Source: Arcobacter iocasae (lineage in GTDB: Bacteria > Campylobacterota > Campylobacteria > Campylobacterales > Arcobacteraceae). From it: a stretch of 64,000 bases of DNA. The stretch's first letter is position 1, and every line of letters begins with the position of its first letter. The stretch is taken from assembly GCF_042214795.1 (NCBI RefSeq), contig NZ_CP090177.1, positions 2,604,001 to 2,668,000 of the forward strand. Reading direction: 5' to 3'. Under the pieces are notes generated by a model, which was not told the origin of the DNA, made no database searches, and saw only the letters and a program-made list of their open reading frames with translations. Shown here one piece after another: positions 7,599 to 17,016 of the stretch. The position numbers and the translations under genes were made by a program.

Positions 7599-9329
7599 AT
7601 GGCAAATAAAAGAATTATAGTAGATCCTATTACAAGAATAGAAGGACACTTAAGAATTGAAGTTGAAGTTGATGAAAACAATGTAATAAAGAATGCTTTT
7701 GCATCATCTACTTTGTGGAGAGGTTTAGAAACAATAGTTAAAAATAGAGATCCAAGAGACGCTGGATTTTTAATGCAAAGAATTTGTGGAGTATGTACAT
7801 TTTCTCATTATAGAGCTGGTATTGAAGCAGTTGAAGATGCACTTAAAATCACTCCCCCTTTAAATGCAAAACTAACTAGAAGTTTGATGAATCAAGCATT
7901 ATTTATGCATGACCATTTAGTACATTTTTATCATTTGCATGGTTTAGATTGGGTTGATATTACATCTGCTTTAAAAGCAGATCCTGCAAAAGCTAGTAAA
8001 GAAGCTTTTAAATATACAAATTATCCAATTGCAACTGGTGAAAATGACTTATTAAAAGTAAAAGATAGAGTAAAAGAGTTTGCATCTAGAGGAGAACTTG
8101 GACCATTTGCAAATGCATATTGGGGACATGAAACTTTTAGATTAACTCCAGAGCAAAACTTAATAGCCTTAAGTCACTACTTAAAAGCCTTAGAGGTTCA
8201 AAGAACAGCTGCACAACTTATGGCAATGTTTGGTGGAAAACAACCACACCCACAAAGTTTAACAGTTGGCGGAGTAACTTGTATTATGGATTTATTAGAT
8301 CCTTCAAGAATGAGTGAATACCTTACAAAATATAAAGAAGTAGCAAACTTCATAGAACATGCATATTATGCAGATATTTTGATGGCTGGAAAAGCTTATG
8401 CTTCTGAACCTAGTGTTACTACAAAAGCAGGAACTATGAATTTTATGTCACATAAAGAGATGCAACTAAATAGAAGTGAATTTCTTTTTGATACAGGAAT
8501 TATTTTAAATGGTGACTTATCAAAAGTTCATCCTATTAACGAAGACCTAATCACAGAAGAAGCAACACACTCTTGGTATAAAGATAATGAGCCACTTCAT
8601 CCTTATGATGGGAAAACAAATCCACTTTATACAGGTATGAGCGAAGCTATGACAATAGGTGCAGAAGGTAAAGAAGTGCATTCTAAAGTAATTGATGAAA
8701 AAGGTAAATACTCTTGGATAAAATCTCCTAGATATGATGGAAAAGCTATGGAAGTTGGACCTTTAGCTTCTGTTTTAGTTTCATATGCAAGTGGAAATAA
8801 AAAAATAGTTAAAATTGTAGATGAATTTTTAAAAGAAACAGGACTTCCTTCAGAAGCTTTATTTACGACATTAGGAAGAACAGCTGCAAGAGCTTTACAA
8901 GTAAAAGCTATCATTGAAAATGGTTTAGAAACATTTGATACCTTGATTGAAAATTTAAAAGTAGACCAAGAAACATACACTACTTACAAAATTGATAAAG
9001 ATAAAGAGTATAAAGGTAGATTTATTGGTGATGTTCCAAGAGGAATGTTAAGTCATTGGATTAGAATCAAAAATGGGGTAGTTGAAAACTATCAAGCAGT
9101 TGTTCCTTCAACTTGGAATGCAGGTCCTGAAGATTCAACTGGGTTAAAAGGTCCATATGAATCAAATCTAATAGGGTTAAAAGTAAAAGATATAACTCAA
9201 CCTTTAGAAATAATTCGTGTAATTCATAGTTTTGACCCATGTATTGCTTGTGCAGTTCATGTGATGGATACAAAAGGTAATGAACTAGGAAGTTATAAAG
9301 TTGATCCAACTTATGGCACATCGTGCTAA
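7599..9329 (+). CDS. hydB: [NiFe]-hydrogenase large subunit (module 2)
   Basis: Catalytic H2-splitting subunit. The N-terminal NiFe ligands lie in RICGVCTFSH (residues 61-70, Cys63 and Cys66) and the C-terminal ligands in DPCIACAVH (546-554, Cys548 and Cys551). The 22-residue tail after His554 is the cleavable extension, presumably removed by HydD2. The length of 576 aa is normal. It is clearly paralogous to the module 1 large subunit, but the sequence after the first Cys pair and the middle region differ, so this is an old duplication or separate acquisition and not a recent copy. GAGGAA precedes the ATG. Confidence 0.97.
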   Translation: MANKRIIVDPITRIEGHLRIEVEVDENNVIKNAFASSTLWRGLETIVKNRDPRDAGFLMQRICGVCTFSHYRAGIEAVEDALKITPPLNAKLTRSLMNQALFMHDHLVHFYHLHGLDWVDITSALKADPAKASKEAFKYTNYPIATGENDLLKVKDRVKEFASRGELGPFANAYWGHETFRLTPEQNLIALSHYLKALEVQRTAAQLMAMFGGKQPHPQSLTVGGVTCIMDLLDPSRMSEYLTKYKEVANFIEHAYYADILMAGKAYASEPSVTTKAGTMNFMSHKEMQLNRSEFLFDTGIILNGDLSKVHPINEDLITEEATHSWYKDNEPLHPYDGKTNPLYTGMSEAMTIGAEGKEVHSKVIDEKGKYSWIKSPRYDGKAMEVGPLASVLVSYASGNKKIVKIVDEFLKETGLPSEALFTTLGRTAARALQVKAIIENGLETFDTLIENLKVDQETYTTYKIDKDKEYKGRFIGDVPRGMLSHWIRIKNGVVENYQAVVPSTWNAGPEDSTGLKGPYESNLIGLKVKDITQPLEIIRVIHSFDPCIACAVHVMDTKGNELGSYKVDPTYGTSC

Positions 9330-9341
9330 AAAGGCTGAAAA

Positions 9342-10031
9342 ATGATTGAAAGAAAATATGAGTTTTCTGGTGTACTAAGATTAAATCACTGGATTAGAGT
9401 GGTTACTTTATTGATATTAGTTGTTACAGGCTTTTATCTTGCAAAACCATTTTTAACACCTTTTGTTAGTGATGAACCAGTAAATTTTATGAATGCATTA
9501 TGGAGATTTTGGCACTTGGTTTTTGGATTTGTATTAATTGCTACAACAATATTTAAAGTATATTTGTTCATTTTTGATAGACAAAGTAGAACTGAAAGGG
9601 TTTCATTTTTTGATTTTATTAGTCCAAAAATATGGATTCAACAAATTAAATATTATATGTTAATTGGTACTCATCCTGAGGGAAGAGGGATATATAATCC
9701 TTTACAATTTATAGCTTATTTTATGGTATTTATGACTTTGTTTTTAGTTTCATTGACAGGATTAATACTTTATATGCATGGTTATCATGATGGGTTAGCT
9801 GGACTTCTCATGCCCTTATTAAGACCAATAGAAGTACTTATGGGTGGATTGGCTAATGTAAGAGAATTGCATCACCTTACAATGTGGATATTTTTGATAT
9901 TTATTCCTATTCATATTTATATGGCAGTATTTAATTCTGTATATGGGAAAAGTGGTTCTATGGATACTATTTTTAGTGGATATAGTTGGCATAAAAAACA
10001 TGAAAAAAAAGAGAGTAAAACAAAAAAATGA
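9342..10031 (+). CDS. hydC: Hydrogenase cytochrome b subunit (module 2)
   Basis: Di-haem cytochrome b anchoring the HydAB dimer and reducing menaquinone. It matches the classical Wolinella-type HydC in layout: the N-terminus MIERKYEFSG, His16 in the first helix, His58 in WRFWHL, and His177/178 plus His191 in the last helix pair. Four long hydrophobic segments are visible, and a lysine-rich C-terminus follows. It follows hydB2 after 12 nt and overlaps hydD2 by 4 nt, so the five genes form one operon. Confidence 0.96.
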   Translation: MIERKYEFSGVLRLNHWIRVVTLLILVVTGFYLAKPFLTPFVSDEPVNFMNALWRFWHLVFGFVLIATTIFKVYLFIFDRQSRTERVSFFDFISPKIWIQQIKYYMLIGTHPEGRGIYNPLQFIAYFMVFMTLFLVSLTGLILYMHGYHDGLAGLLMPLLRPIEVLMGGLANVRELHHLTMWIFLIFIPIHIYMAVFNSVYGKSGSMDTIFSGYSWHKKHEKKESKTKK

Positions 10032-10591
10032 ATATCTTAATATTAGGAATAGGAAATATTCTCTTTCAAGATGAAGGAATAGGTGCACATTTTGTGCACT
10101 ATTTAGATGAAAAGTATACTTTTAAATCAAAAAAATCAAAAGTAACTATCATTGATGGTGGAACTTTAGCTCAAAGATTAATTCCAGAGATAATAAAATA
10201 TGATGAAGTAGTTATAATTGATTGCATTGATGCAAATGATGCAAAAGCAGGTGATGTGTATTTTTTTGATTATAATGCAATGCCAAATTGTGTTAATTGG
10301 CAAGGAAGCGCTCACGAAGTTGAGATGCTTCAAACACTTAAAATGATAGATATGAATGAAGACTTACCCTTTACTAAAATACTGGGAGTTATTCCAAAAA
10401 GAGTTGCAGATGATACTACTTTTGAATTAAGCGAAGAGATTCAATCATCAATTATAACTATGGAAAATAGTATTAGAAACCATTTAAAACTATTTGATGT
10501 GGAGATGTGTGTAAAAAAAGCTGATACATTTATTACTAATATTGCAGAGGTAAGTTACAAAAGGGACATTCTAAATGGTCCTTATTTATAA
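10028..10591 (+). CDS. hydD: Hydrogenase maturation endopeptidase (module 2)
   Basis: HyaD-type protease for the C-terminal extension of HydB2. The start motif GIGNILFQDEG carries Glu16; Asp43 lies in IIDGGTLA and His96 in SAHEVE, giving the nickel-sensing triad of the family together with the aspartate near residue 65. The length of 187 aa is normal. It begins in an ATGA overlap with hydC2, and its 3' end overlaps hydE2 by 17 bases. The two HydD copies differ throughout, which fits specialisation for their own large subunits. Confidence 0.93.
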   Translation: MNILILGIGNILFQDEGIGAHFVHYLDEKYTFKSKKSKVTIIDGGTLAQRLIPEIIKYDEVVIIDCIDANDAKAGDVYFFDYNAMPNCVNWQGSAHEVEMLQTLKMIDMNEDLPFTKILGVIPKRVADDTTFELSEEIQSSIITMENSIRNHLKLFDVEMCVKKADTFITNIAEVSYKRDILNGPYL

Positions 10592-12233
10592 GTTTGAATA
10601 TTTTTCAAATAATTTTACACTTATTCATAATATAAAAGCATGTCTAAAAGATTTTGAGATTAATTATAAAATCTCAAAAGAAAATAATCATATAAATTTG
10701 TTTGTAGAAAGTACAAAAGAGATACTAGATGAATTTTCTAAGATTTTGTCAACATATCTTCCCATGTCTATTTTTTTAAAAAATGTCGAAGTTGAATGTG
10801 TTGATGAGTTTCCTAATTTTCCAGATATTAATTATTTAGATTCTTCTCCTTTAACTTTTTGTACTAAATGCTTAAAAGCAGTGGAAGAAAAAGGTAATAA
10901 AAACTATTATAATCCTTTTATTTTTTGCGAAGATTGTGGGCAAGATTTAGAGGCAAAAGCTTTAATTTTATTTGATGGAAAAAAAGAGATAAAAAAATCA
11001 AATTATATTGAGTATTTTGAATATACCTCTAAACTTATAAATGATGGGAAAAAAGTTAAAATCAAAACCTTAAGTGGTGAGTTTATCTTTTCAAAACTAG
11101 ATTCGATGGATAAAAATAAAAAAGATAATATAAAGCTATTATGTGCAGATTTAAATAGTATTTCAGATGTTCTTGTTGCATCTAAACAAGAGATAATTGC
11201 CCTAGCATCCATTGAAAAACCAAGTATAGATTTAAATATAAATGAAGTATTTAAATCTAAAAATATTTTGCAAAATCAAAATATTGATGTTAGATATGCC
11301 AATGATATGATTTTGTACTTATTATGTTTGGAATTAGAAAAATACAATATTAAATTTTTGGCATATTGGAAGAGTGATGTTTTTGATTCATCTTTAACTT
11401 TTATTAGTAGTACTTTATATAAAAAAATTGAGATTCCTAAAATCTCTATTTTAGATAATGGACAAGTAGTAATTTTAAAATCAAAAAACTATGATAAAAG
11501 TTTAGAGGATGTGTATAAAGAGTTTTCTGAAAAAAATAAATCTCAATTTATGGTTTTATTAAGCGAAAATTACTTATTTGAAAAAACTATTTTAAATACT
11601 TATGCAAGTACAAAGCATGAGGATGGATTGACACTTTATTCCACAAAAATAGATGGAATGATAGATATCTTTAAATATGAATTACCAACTAGTATGAGTG
11701 AATTATTTGATGAAATAAAAAAAGATACTGTTGGAGCAAAACTTATTTCTAATTATGAAAAATCTTTTCCAGATATTTATAAAACTGCACTTAGTTTTGA
11801 CTTGTCTTTAATAAGTCAAAATTCTATTTATAGTATATGGAAAATAGTATCAGTAATTTTAGGTTTTGAAATGAGTATATTAACTGGTGCACATAATGCT
11901 TTGGGTGATAAAGGTCCTAGAATAGATTATAAATTAGATGAAAGTGATAAAATATATAAAAGAAGATTTAATATTTATAAATTAATACAAAGTGGTATAA
12001 GTTATAAACTAGCGGGAACAAATGAAAATCTTATATGCCTGGGATATATTGAAAGTTTTGCATATTTTGTATCTTCTTGTGTTGATATGGTAAATGATGA
12101 AATGAAACTTGATGGAATAAGTCTTTGTGGAGATTTGTTTGCTGATAAACTTATTTCTTCTTTTGTACATAAAAGCATTACAAAAAATTATAAAATATAT
12201 TATAATAAGGACTTTCCTATACAAATTGATTAA
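10575..12233 (+). CDS. hydE: HydE-type accessory protein with HypF-like zinc finger (module 2)
   Basis: Hydrogenase accessory protein of the Campylobacterota HydE family, 552 aa. Residues 96-121 form CTKC-N18-CEDC, exactly the CX2CX18CX2C spacing of the two zinc fingers in HypF (also seen in HypF of this window at 108-133 and 158-183). The C-terminal part (ISYKLAGTNE, GISLCGDLFADKLI) resembles the HypF Kae1-like end. The acylphosphatase domain is absent. This supports HydE being derived from HypF and acting late in NiFe-site assembly, although its reaction is unknown. The start overlaps hydD2 by 17 bases. Confidence 0.82.
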   Translation: MVLIYKFEYFSNNFTLIHNIKACLKDFEINYKISKENNHINLFVESTKEILDEFSKILSTYLPMSIFLKNVEVECVDEFPNFPDINYLDSSPLTFCTKCLKAVEEKGNKNYYNPFIFCEDCGQDLEAKALILFDGKKEIKKSNYIEYFEYTSKLINDGKKVKIKTLSGEFIFSKLDSMDKNKKDNIKLLCADLNSISDVLVASKQEIIALASIEKPSIDLNINEVFKSKNILQNQNIDVRYANDMILYLLCLELEKYNIKFLAYWKSDVFDSSLTFISSTLYKKIEIPKISILDNGQVVILKSKNYDKSLEDVYKEFSEKNKSQFMVLLSENYLFEKTILNTYASTKHEDGLTLYSTKIDGMIDIFKYELPTSMSELFDEIKKDTVGAKLISNYEKSFPDIYKTALSFDLSLISQNSIYSIWKIVSVILGFEMSILTGAHNALGDKGPRIDYKLDESDKIYKRRFNIYKLIQSGISYKLAGTNENLICLGYIESFAYFVSSCVDMVNDEMKLDGISLCGDLFADKLISSFVHKSITKNYKIYYNKDFPIQID

Positions 12234-12242
12234 AGAGAGTGA

Positions 12243-14468
12243 ATGAGTAAGTTTAAAATTGAAGTCCAAGGTATTGTTCAAGGTGTAGGATTTCGTCCCT
12301 TTGTATATAATCTTGCTATAAAACTCAATTTAACTGGATATGTAAATAATGATGATAAAGGTGTCAATATCTTACTTGAAGGTAAGAAAAATAGTATTGA
12401 TGCTTTTTTAAATGAGCTTAAAAATAATCCTCCAGTTTTATCAAAGATAGATAATATTTCTATGTTTGAAGATACATCATTAAAAGAGTTTACCGATTTT
12501 AAAATAATTCAAAGTGTTAATCAAAATAGTAAGTCTACTTTAGTCTCACCAGATATTGCCATATGTGAAGATTGTATAAAAGATATTACAAATAAAGAAA
12601 ATAGAAGATACCAATATGAGTTTACAAACTGTACAAATTGTGGACCTAGATATTCTATAATCAGTACTGTACCCTATGATAGAATCAATACTTCTATGAG
12701 TGATTTTATTATGTGCCAAGAGTGTAAAGAAGAGTATGAAGACCCCACAAATAGACGCTACCATGCTCAACCAATTTGTTGCCCTAATTGTGGACCCAAA
12801 TTAAAATTATACGATAATCAAAAAAATGAATTAAGTAGTAATGAAACTCTTAAAAAAATAGCCCAAAAGATAAATTCTGGATTTATAGTTGCTATAAAAG
12901 GAATAGGGGGCTTTCATATAATTTGTGATGCAACAAATGAAAATGCAGTTAAAAAACTAAGAGAAAAAAAGAATCGTCCGACAAAACCTTTTGCGGTGAT
13001 GTTTAAAAATATTGACGAAATTAAAAGCTGTGCAAATATTTCAAAAAAAGAAGAAGAGACAATACTTTGCAAAGAAAAACCAATAGTGATAGTAAATAAA
13101 AACTCTAATGACAAAATTAGTGAACAACTAGCTCCAAATATAAATAGACTTGGAGTTTTCCTTCCTTATACTCCTTTGCATATTTTACTTTTTGAATATT
13201 TAAATAATCCAATAATTGCCACAAGTGCAAATTTAAAAGATGAACCAATAATAAAAAGTGTTGAAGAGATATTTAATAAACTTGGAAATGTAGTTGATTA
13301 TGTGTTAGATTTCAATAGAGAGATAATAAATGCCTGTGATGACTCAATTGTTCAAGTTGTAAATGATGAAATACAAATATTAAGACTAGCCAGAGGCTAT
13401 GCGCCAATATCTTTTAAAAGTAATAGTAAATTTGATAAAAATATTTTAACCCTTGGTGCTAATCAAAAGAGTTCTATCTCTTTAGGGTTTAATAATAATA
13501 TGATTTCTTCACCATATATTGGAGATATGAATTCTATTGTTTCTATGGAGTATTTTAAAAGAAGTGTAAGTACTTTTGAAAAGTTTTATGATTTTAAAAC
13601 ACAATTAATAGTTTGTGACAAACATCCCTCTTATGAAACAACAAAGTGGGCGATGAATCAGAAAACGCCAGTAAAACAAATCCAACACCACTATGCACAT
13701 GCTCTAGCCACTATGGCTGAATATGATTTAGATGAAGATGTTTTAGCTTTTGTATTTGATGGAACAGGATATGGAGAAGATGGAAATATTTGGGGTGGAG
13801 AAGTTTTTATTGTAAATAGAAGTTCATATAAACGAATAACTCACATAAAGTATTTTAAGCTCTTAGGTGGAGAAAAAGCTGTAAAAGAGCCAAGACGGAT
13901 TGCATTGTCCTTGTTATTTGATAATTTTAGTTTTGAAGAAGTATTGAGTTTAGATAATGCTTGTGTAAACTCTTTTTCAAAAAATGAGATAGAGTTATTT
14001 TATAAAATGTGGCAAAAGAATCTAAATACGCCACTTACAAGCTCTTTTGGAAGAGTTTTTGATGTAATATCATCAATTGCCAATATTTTACAAATACAAA
14101 CTTATGAGGGAGAAACAGGTCTTCTAATAGAAAAAGAGTATGATGAAAATATCCAAGATGCATACTCTTATGAAATAATTGATAATCAAATTGATTTATC
14201 AAAAATGATTCATGAAATATTGAAAGATAAAGATAAAATTCTTATTTGTACAAAATTTATAAATATGATTATAAATATTATATGTGATATATCTTTAGAA
14301 AATAAGAACTTTAAAATTGTCTTAGCAGGTGGAGTATTTCAAAATAAAACACTATTAGAACAATTATCTAAAAGATTAGAAAAATTAAAAAGAAAGTTTT
14401 ATTTTTCTAAAACTATTCCTTTAAATGATCAAGGAATTTCTCTTGGTCAACTATACTTTCAAAACTAA
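12243..14468 (+). CDS. hypF: Carbamoyltransferase HypF
   Basis: Makes the cyanide ligands of the NiFe centre by carbamoylating HypE. Domains in order: acylphosphatase (VQGVGFRPFVY near residue 12), two zinc fingers CX2CX18CX2C (Cys108/111/130/133 and Cys158/161/180/183), a YrdC/Sua5-like domain (near 200-385), and a Kae1-like domain with HHYAHA near 480, FDGTGYGEDGN near 507 and GGVFQNKTLLE near the C-terminus. The length of 741 aa is normal. It lies 9 nt after hydE2, hence in the same operon, while the other hyp genes are 9 kb away. One HypF must serve both hydrogenases. Confidence 0.97.
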   Translation: MSKFKIEVQGIVQGVGFRPFVYNLAIKLNLTGYVNNDDKGVNILLEGKKNSIDAFLNELKNNPPVLSKIDNISMFEDTSLKEFTDFKIIQSVNQNSKSTLVSPDIAICEDCIKDITNKENRRYQYEFTNCTNCGPRYSIISTVPYDRINTSMSDFIMCQECKEEYEDPTNRRYHAQPICCPNCGPKLKLYDNQKNELSSNETLKKIAQKINSGFIVAIKGIGGFHIICDATNENAVKKLREKKNRPTKPFAVMFKNIDEIKSCANISKKEEETILCKEKPIVIVNKNSNDKISEQLAPNINRLGVFLPYTPLHILLFEYLNNPIIATSANLKDEPIIKSVEEIFNKLGNVVDYVLDFNREIINACDDSIVQVVNDEIQILRLARGYAPISFKSNSKFDKNILTLGANQKSSISLGFNNNMISSPYIGDMNSIVSMEYFKRSVSTFEKFYDFKTQLIVCDKHPSYETTKWAMNQKTPVKQIQHHYAHALATMAEYDLDEDVLAFVFDGTGYGEDGNIWGGEVFIVNRSSYKRITHIKYFKLLGGEKAVKEPRRIALSLLFDNFSFEEVLSLDNACVNSFSKNEIELFYKMWQKNLNTPLTSSFGRVFDVISSIANILQIQTYEGETGLLIEKEYDENIQDAYSYEIIDNQIDLSKMIHEILKDKDKILICTKFINMIINIICDISLENKNFKIVLAGGVFQNKTLLEQLSKRLEKLKRKFYFSKTIPLNDQGISLGQLYFQN

Positions 14469-14641
14469 TTCTCTTAATATAATCCAATAAATTTTTACTA
14501 TAAAGTTACTATATAAATATCAAATTAATATAAAATTAATTTATTATATAAAAAATAAAGTATTAATTTAAATATATTGTAATAATATTAATGAAATTAT
14601 AAGTTGTTTTTTAGTTTTAAATAGTAATTTAGGAGTAGATT

Positions 14642-16525
14642 ATGAGTATTAAAAATAAAATTGTTGGATCTTTTGTTATTTTGATTATTTTGTCCGTGAT
14701 ATCTAGTATTTATGTTTCATCAAATATTAAAAGCATAAAAGCAAATTTTTTAAATCTTTGTTATAAAGAGTTTGCAGGTATTGTCGTCTTATTAGAAGGA
14801 GACAGAGACTCTTACCAATCAAATATTTCATTGTTGCAAATTATGAATTTAAATGATAGCACAAAAATTAAAAATAAAATTGATAAGGAAGTAAATGAAA
14901 ATTTACTTCAAGTGAAAGAAAGATTTGAAAAGTTTAGAAATCTTTTGGGCAATGAGCTAGAAGTTGAAAAATTTAATCAATTTGAAAAGTATTATAATCA
15001 AACAAAAATAGATACTGATAATCTAATTCAATTAGTAAACTCAAATAAAATTGAAGATGCAAAGGATTTTTATTTTCAGTCATATCTACCTAATTTTGAA
15101 AAAATGAGAACTTTACTTGATGAGTTTTCTACTGAAGTATATAAAGTTATAAAGAAAAATGAGAAACATACTGCTAGTTTAATCTCTTCTTCTCTTATTA
15201 TTTTTATAAGTATAACAGGTACTATTATATTTACAACAATTTTATTATCATTTTTATTAAGAAGAACTATTGATAAATCAATAAGTAGTTTTGAAGATGG
15301 TTTATTAAATTTCTTTAAATTTTTAAATAGGGAAAATAGTGATGCAAATTTGATTAATGAAAATGGAAAAGATGAATTCTCAGAAATGGCAAAAGTAGTA
15401 AATAAAAATATTGAATTGACTAAAAAAGGTGTTATAGAAGATAGAAAGTTAATCGATGAGACTATTGCTGTACTTTCAGAATTTGAACAAGGAGATTTAT
15501 GTCAAAGACTAGATGTAAATGTTTCTAATCCCGCATTAATGCAATTAAAAGATGTATTGAATAAAATGGCTGAGAATCTTGAAAGTAATGTTGATAAGAT
15601 ACTTAATATTATAGAAGAATACTCAGCATATAACTATCTTAATAAAGTTTCAACAAAAGATTTAAAAGAGCATATTCTAAAATTGGCAAATGGAATTAAC
15701 TCTCTTGGTGATTCTGCAACATATATGCTAATAGAAAATAAAAGTACGGGATTAAGACTAGGGGAGAGTTCAGATATATTACTAAAAAATGTTGATAAAT
15801 TGAATAAAAGCACAACAACAGCTGCAAGTTCATTAGAAGAGACAGCAGCAGCAATAGAAGAGATTACAAGTAATGTTAGAAATAATACTGAAAATATCGC
15901 AAAGATGGCAAGTTTCTCAAACAATGTAACAGATTCAGTAACTGAAGGTGAAAATTTAGCAAATGAGACAACAAAAGCAGTAGAAGAAATAAATGCAGAA
16001 GTTACAGCCATAAGTGAAGCAATTACTGTAATTGATCAAATAGCCTTTCAAACAAATATCCTAAGCTTAAATGCAGCAGTAGAAGCAGCAACAGCAGGTG
16101 AAGCTGGAAAGGGATTTGCAGTTGTTGCAGGAGAAGTACGAAATCTAGCATCAAGAAGTGCAGAAGCTGCAAAAGAGATAAAAAATTTAGTTGAAAAAGC
16201 TACTGTAAAAGCAAACCAAGGAAAAAATATTGCATCAGAAATGATAAGTGGATATAAAAAATTAAATGATAATGTTTCTAAAACAATTAATTTAATTTCT
16301 GACATAAAAAGTGCTTCAAATGAACAATTATTAGGAATAGAGCAAATAAATGATGCTGTTTCACAACTTGATAGACAAACGCAAGAGAATGCTATGGTAG
16401 CAGCAGAAACAGATCAAGTAGCAATGGTAACTGATGAAATAGCAAAATTAATTATTAGTGATACGGAAACAAAAATGTTCCTTGGAAAAGATAGTGTAAA
16501 AGCAAAAGTTATTGACAAAAAATGA
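14642..16525 (+). CDS. Methyl-accepting chemotaxis protein
   Basis: Transmembrane chemoreceptor. The first membrane helix is at residues 7-27. A periplasmic mostly helical sensor region (about 30-178) looks like a four-helix bundle. A second membrane helix lies near 180-208, followed by a HAMP-like region and long coiled coils. The cytoplasmic signalling tip is QIAFQTNILSLNAAVEAA with AGKGFAVVAGEVRNLA. The ligand is not predictable. It follows hypF after 173 bp of AT-rich sequence with its own GGAG site, so it is probably a separate unit. A role in H2 or redox taxis is only suggested by position. Confidence 0.93.
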   Translation: MSIKNKIVGSFVILIILSVISSIYVSSNIKSIKANFLNLCYKEFAGIVVLLEGDRDSYQSNISLLQIMNLNDSTKIKNKIDKEVNENLLQVKERFEKFRNLLGNELEVEKFNQFEKYYNQTKIDTDNLIQLVNSNKIEDAKDFYFQSYLPNFEKMRTLLDEFSTEVYKVIKKNEKHTASLISSSLIIFISITGTIIFTTILLSFLLRRTIDKSISSFEDGLLNFFKFLNRENSDANLINENGKDEFSEMAKVVNKNIELTKKGVIEDRKLIDETIAVLSEFEQGDLCQRLDVNVSNPALMQLKDVLNKMAENLESNVDKILNIIEEYSAYNYLNKVSTKDLKEHILKLANGINSLGDSATYMLIENKSTGLRLGESSDILLKNVDKLNKSTTTAASSLEETAAAIEEITSNVRNNTENIAKMASFSNNVTDSVTEGENLANETTKAVEEINAEVTAISEAITVIDQIAFQTNILSLNAAVEAATAGEAGKGFAVVAGEVRNLASRSAEAAKEIKNLVEKATVKANQGKNIASEMISGYKKLNDNVSKTINLISDIKSASNEQLLGIEQINDAVSQLDRQTQENAMVAAETDQVAMVTDEIAKLIISDTETKMFLGKDSVKAKVIDKK

Positions 16526-16617
16526 AGCAAGTAAGAAACAAATCAAGAGCTAATAAAACAAAATTTTCTATTTTAAAACTATAACTTTAAATGACAAAGA
16601 TGAGTGGTAGAGCTTTT

Positions 16618-16645
16618 AAAGACTAGGTAATCCCTAGTCTTTTTT
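16618..16645. terminator. Bidirectional terminator between the MCP gene and the DUF2892 gene
   Basis: AAAGACTAGG and CCTAGTCTTT pair into a 10-bp stem around TAATC. The T-run on the plus side and A-run on the minus side let it serve the converging genes. It overlaps the stop codon of the minus-strand gene. Confidence 0.8.
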
Positions 16646-16837
16646 ACAACTTTCTTTATCACAAGTTGTATCGATTTTAAGTGGACAATATAATGGACAC
16701 CATCCAATAAGTGCTGTACCTAATGGAATCAATCCTATTGCACCTAACCAACTATTAGTTAGAACACCAGAAACTATAATTACAATACCAACTATAATTC
16801 TTATAGTCTTATCTAATTTACCTATGTTTTTATTCAT
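16634..16837 (-). CDS. DUF2892 small membrane protein
   Basis: A 67-aa protein with two short hydrophobic stretches (IIVGIVIIVSGVL and GAIGLIPLGTALIGW) and a cysteine-bearing C-terminus (CPLYCPLKIDTTC). This matches the YgaP-type DUF2892 inner-membrane family, whose rhodanese-linked members act in sulfur handling. The free-standing form has no assigned function. The start is ATG with AAGGATCC upstream. The gene is monocistronic, ending in a shared terminator. Confidence 0.85.
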   Translation of the reverse strand: MNKNIGKLDKTIRIIVGIVIIVSGVLTNSWLGAIGLIPLGTALIGWCPLYCPLKIDTTCDKESCKKD

Positions 16838-17016
16838 TTTGGATCCTTTTACATATTGTAATGATACTACAATTTATTGAATTAAGTTAATAATAAAGTA
16901 TTATTTGTAACTTTCTCTTATTAATTGTAAGTATTAGAAAAAAATAAGAAATAATTTCTAATCTCATTTTAAATAAACTTAACTAAAATTTGTAAGTATA
17001 TGTTATAAGGTTTATA

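Noticed and set aside
14469..14641. A small RNA or tRNA between hypF and the chemoreceptor gene
   Set aside because: The region is almost only A/T, with no cloverleaf and no G/C stem. It only has promoter-like content.
15634..16305. Open frames opposite the chemoreceptor signalling domain
   Set aside because: They are Ser/Ala/Phe-rich mirror images of the Ala/Glu-rich coiled coils and have no start context.
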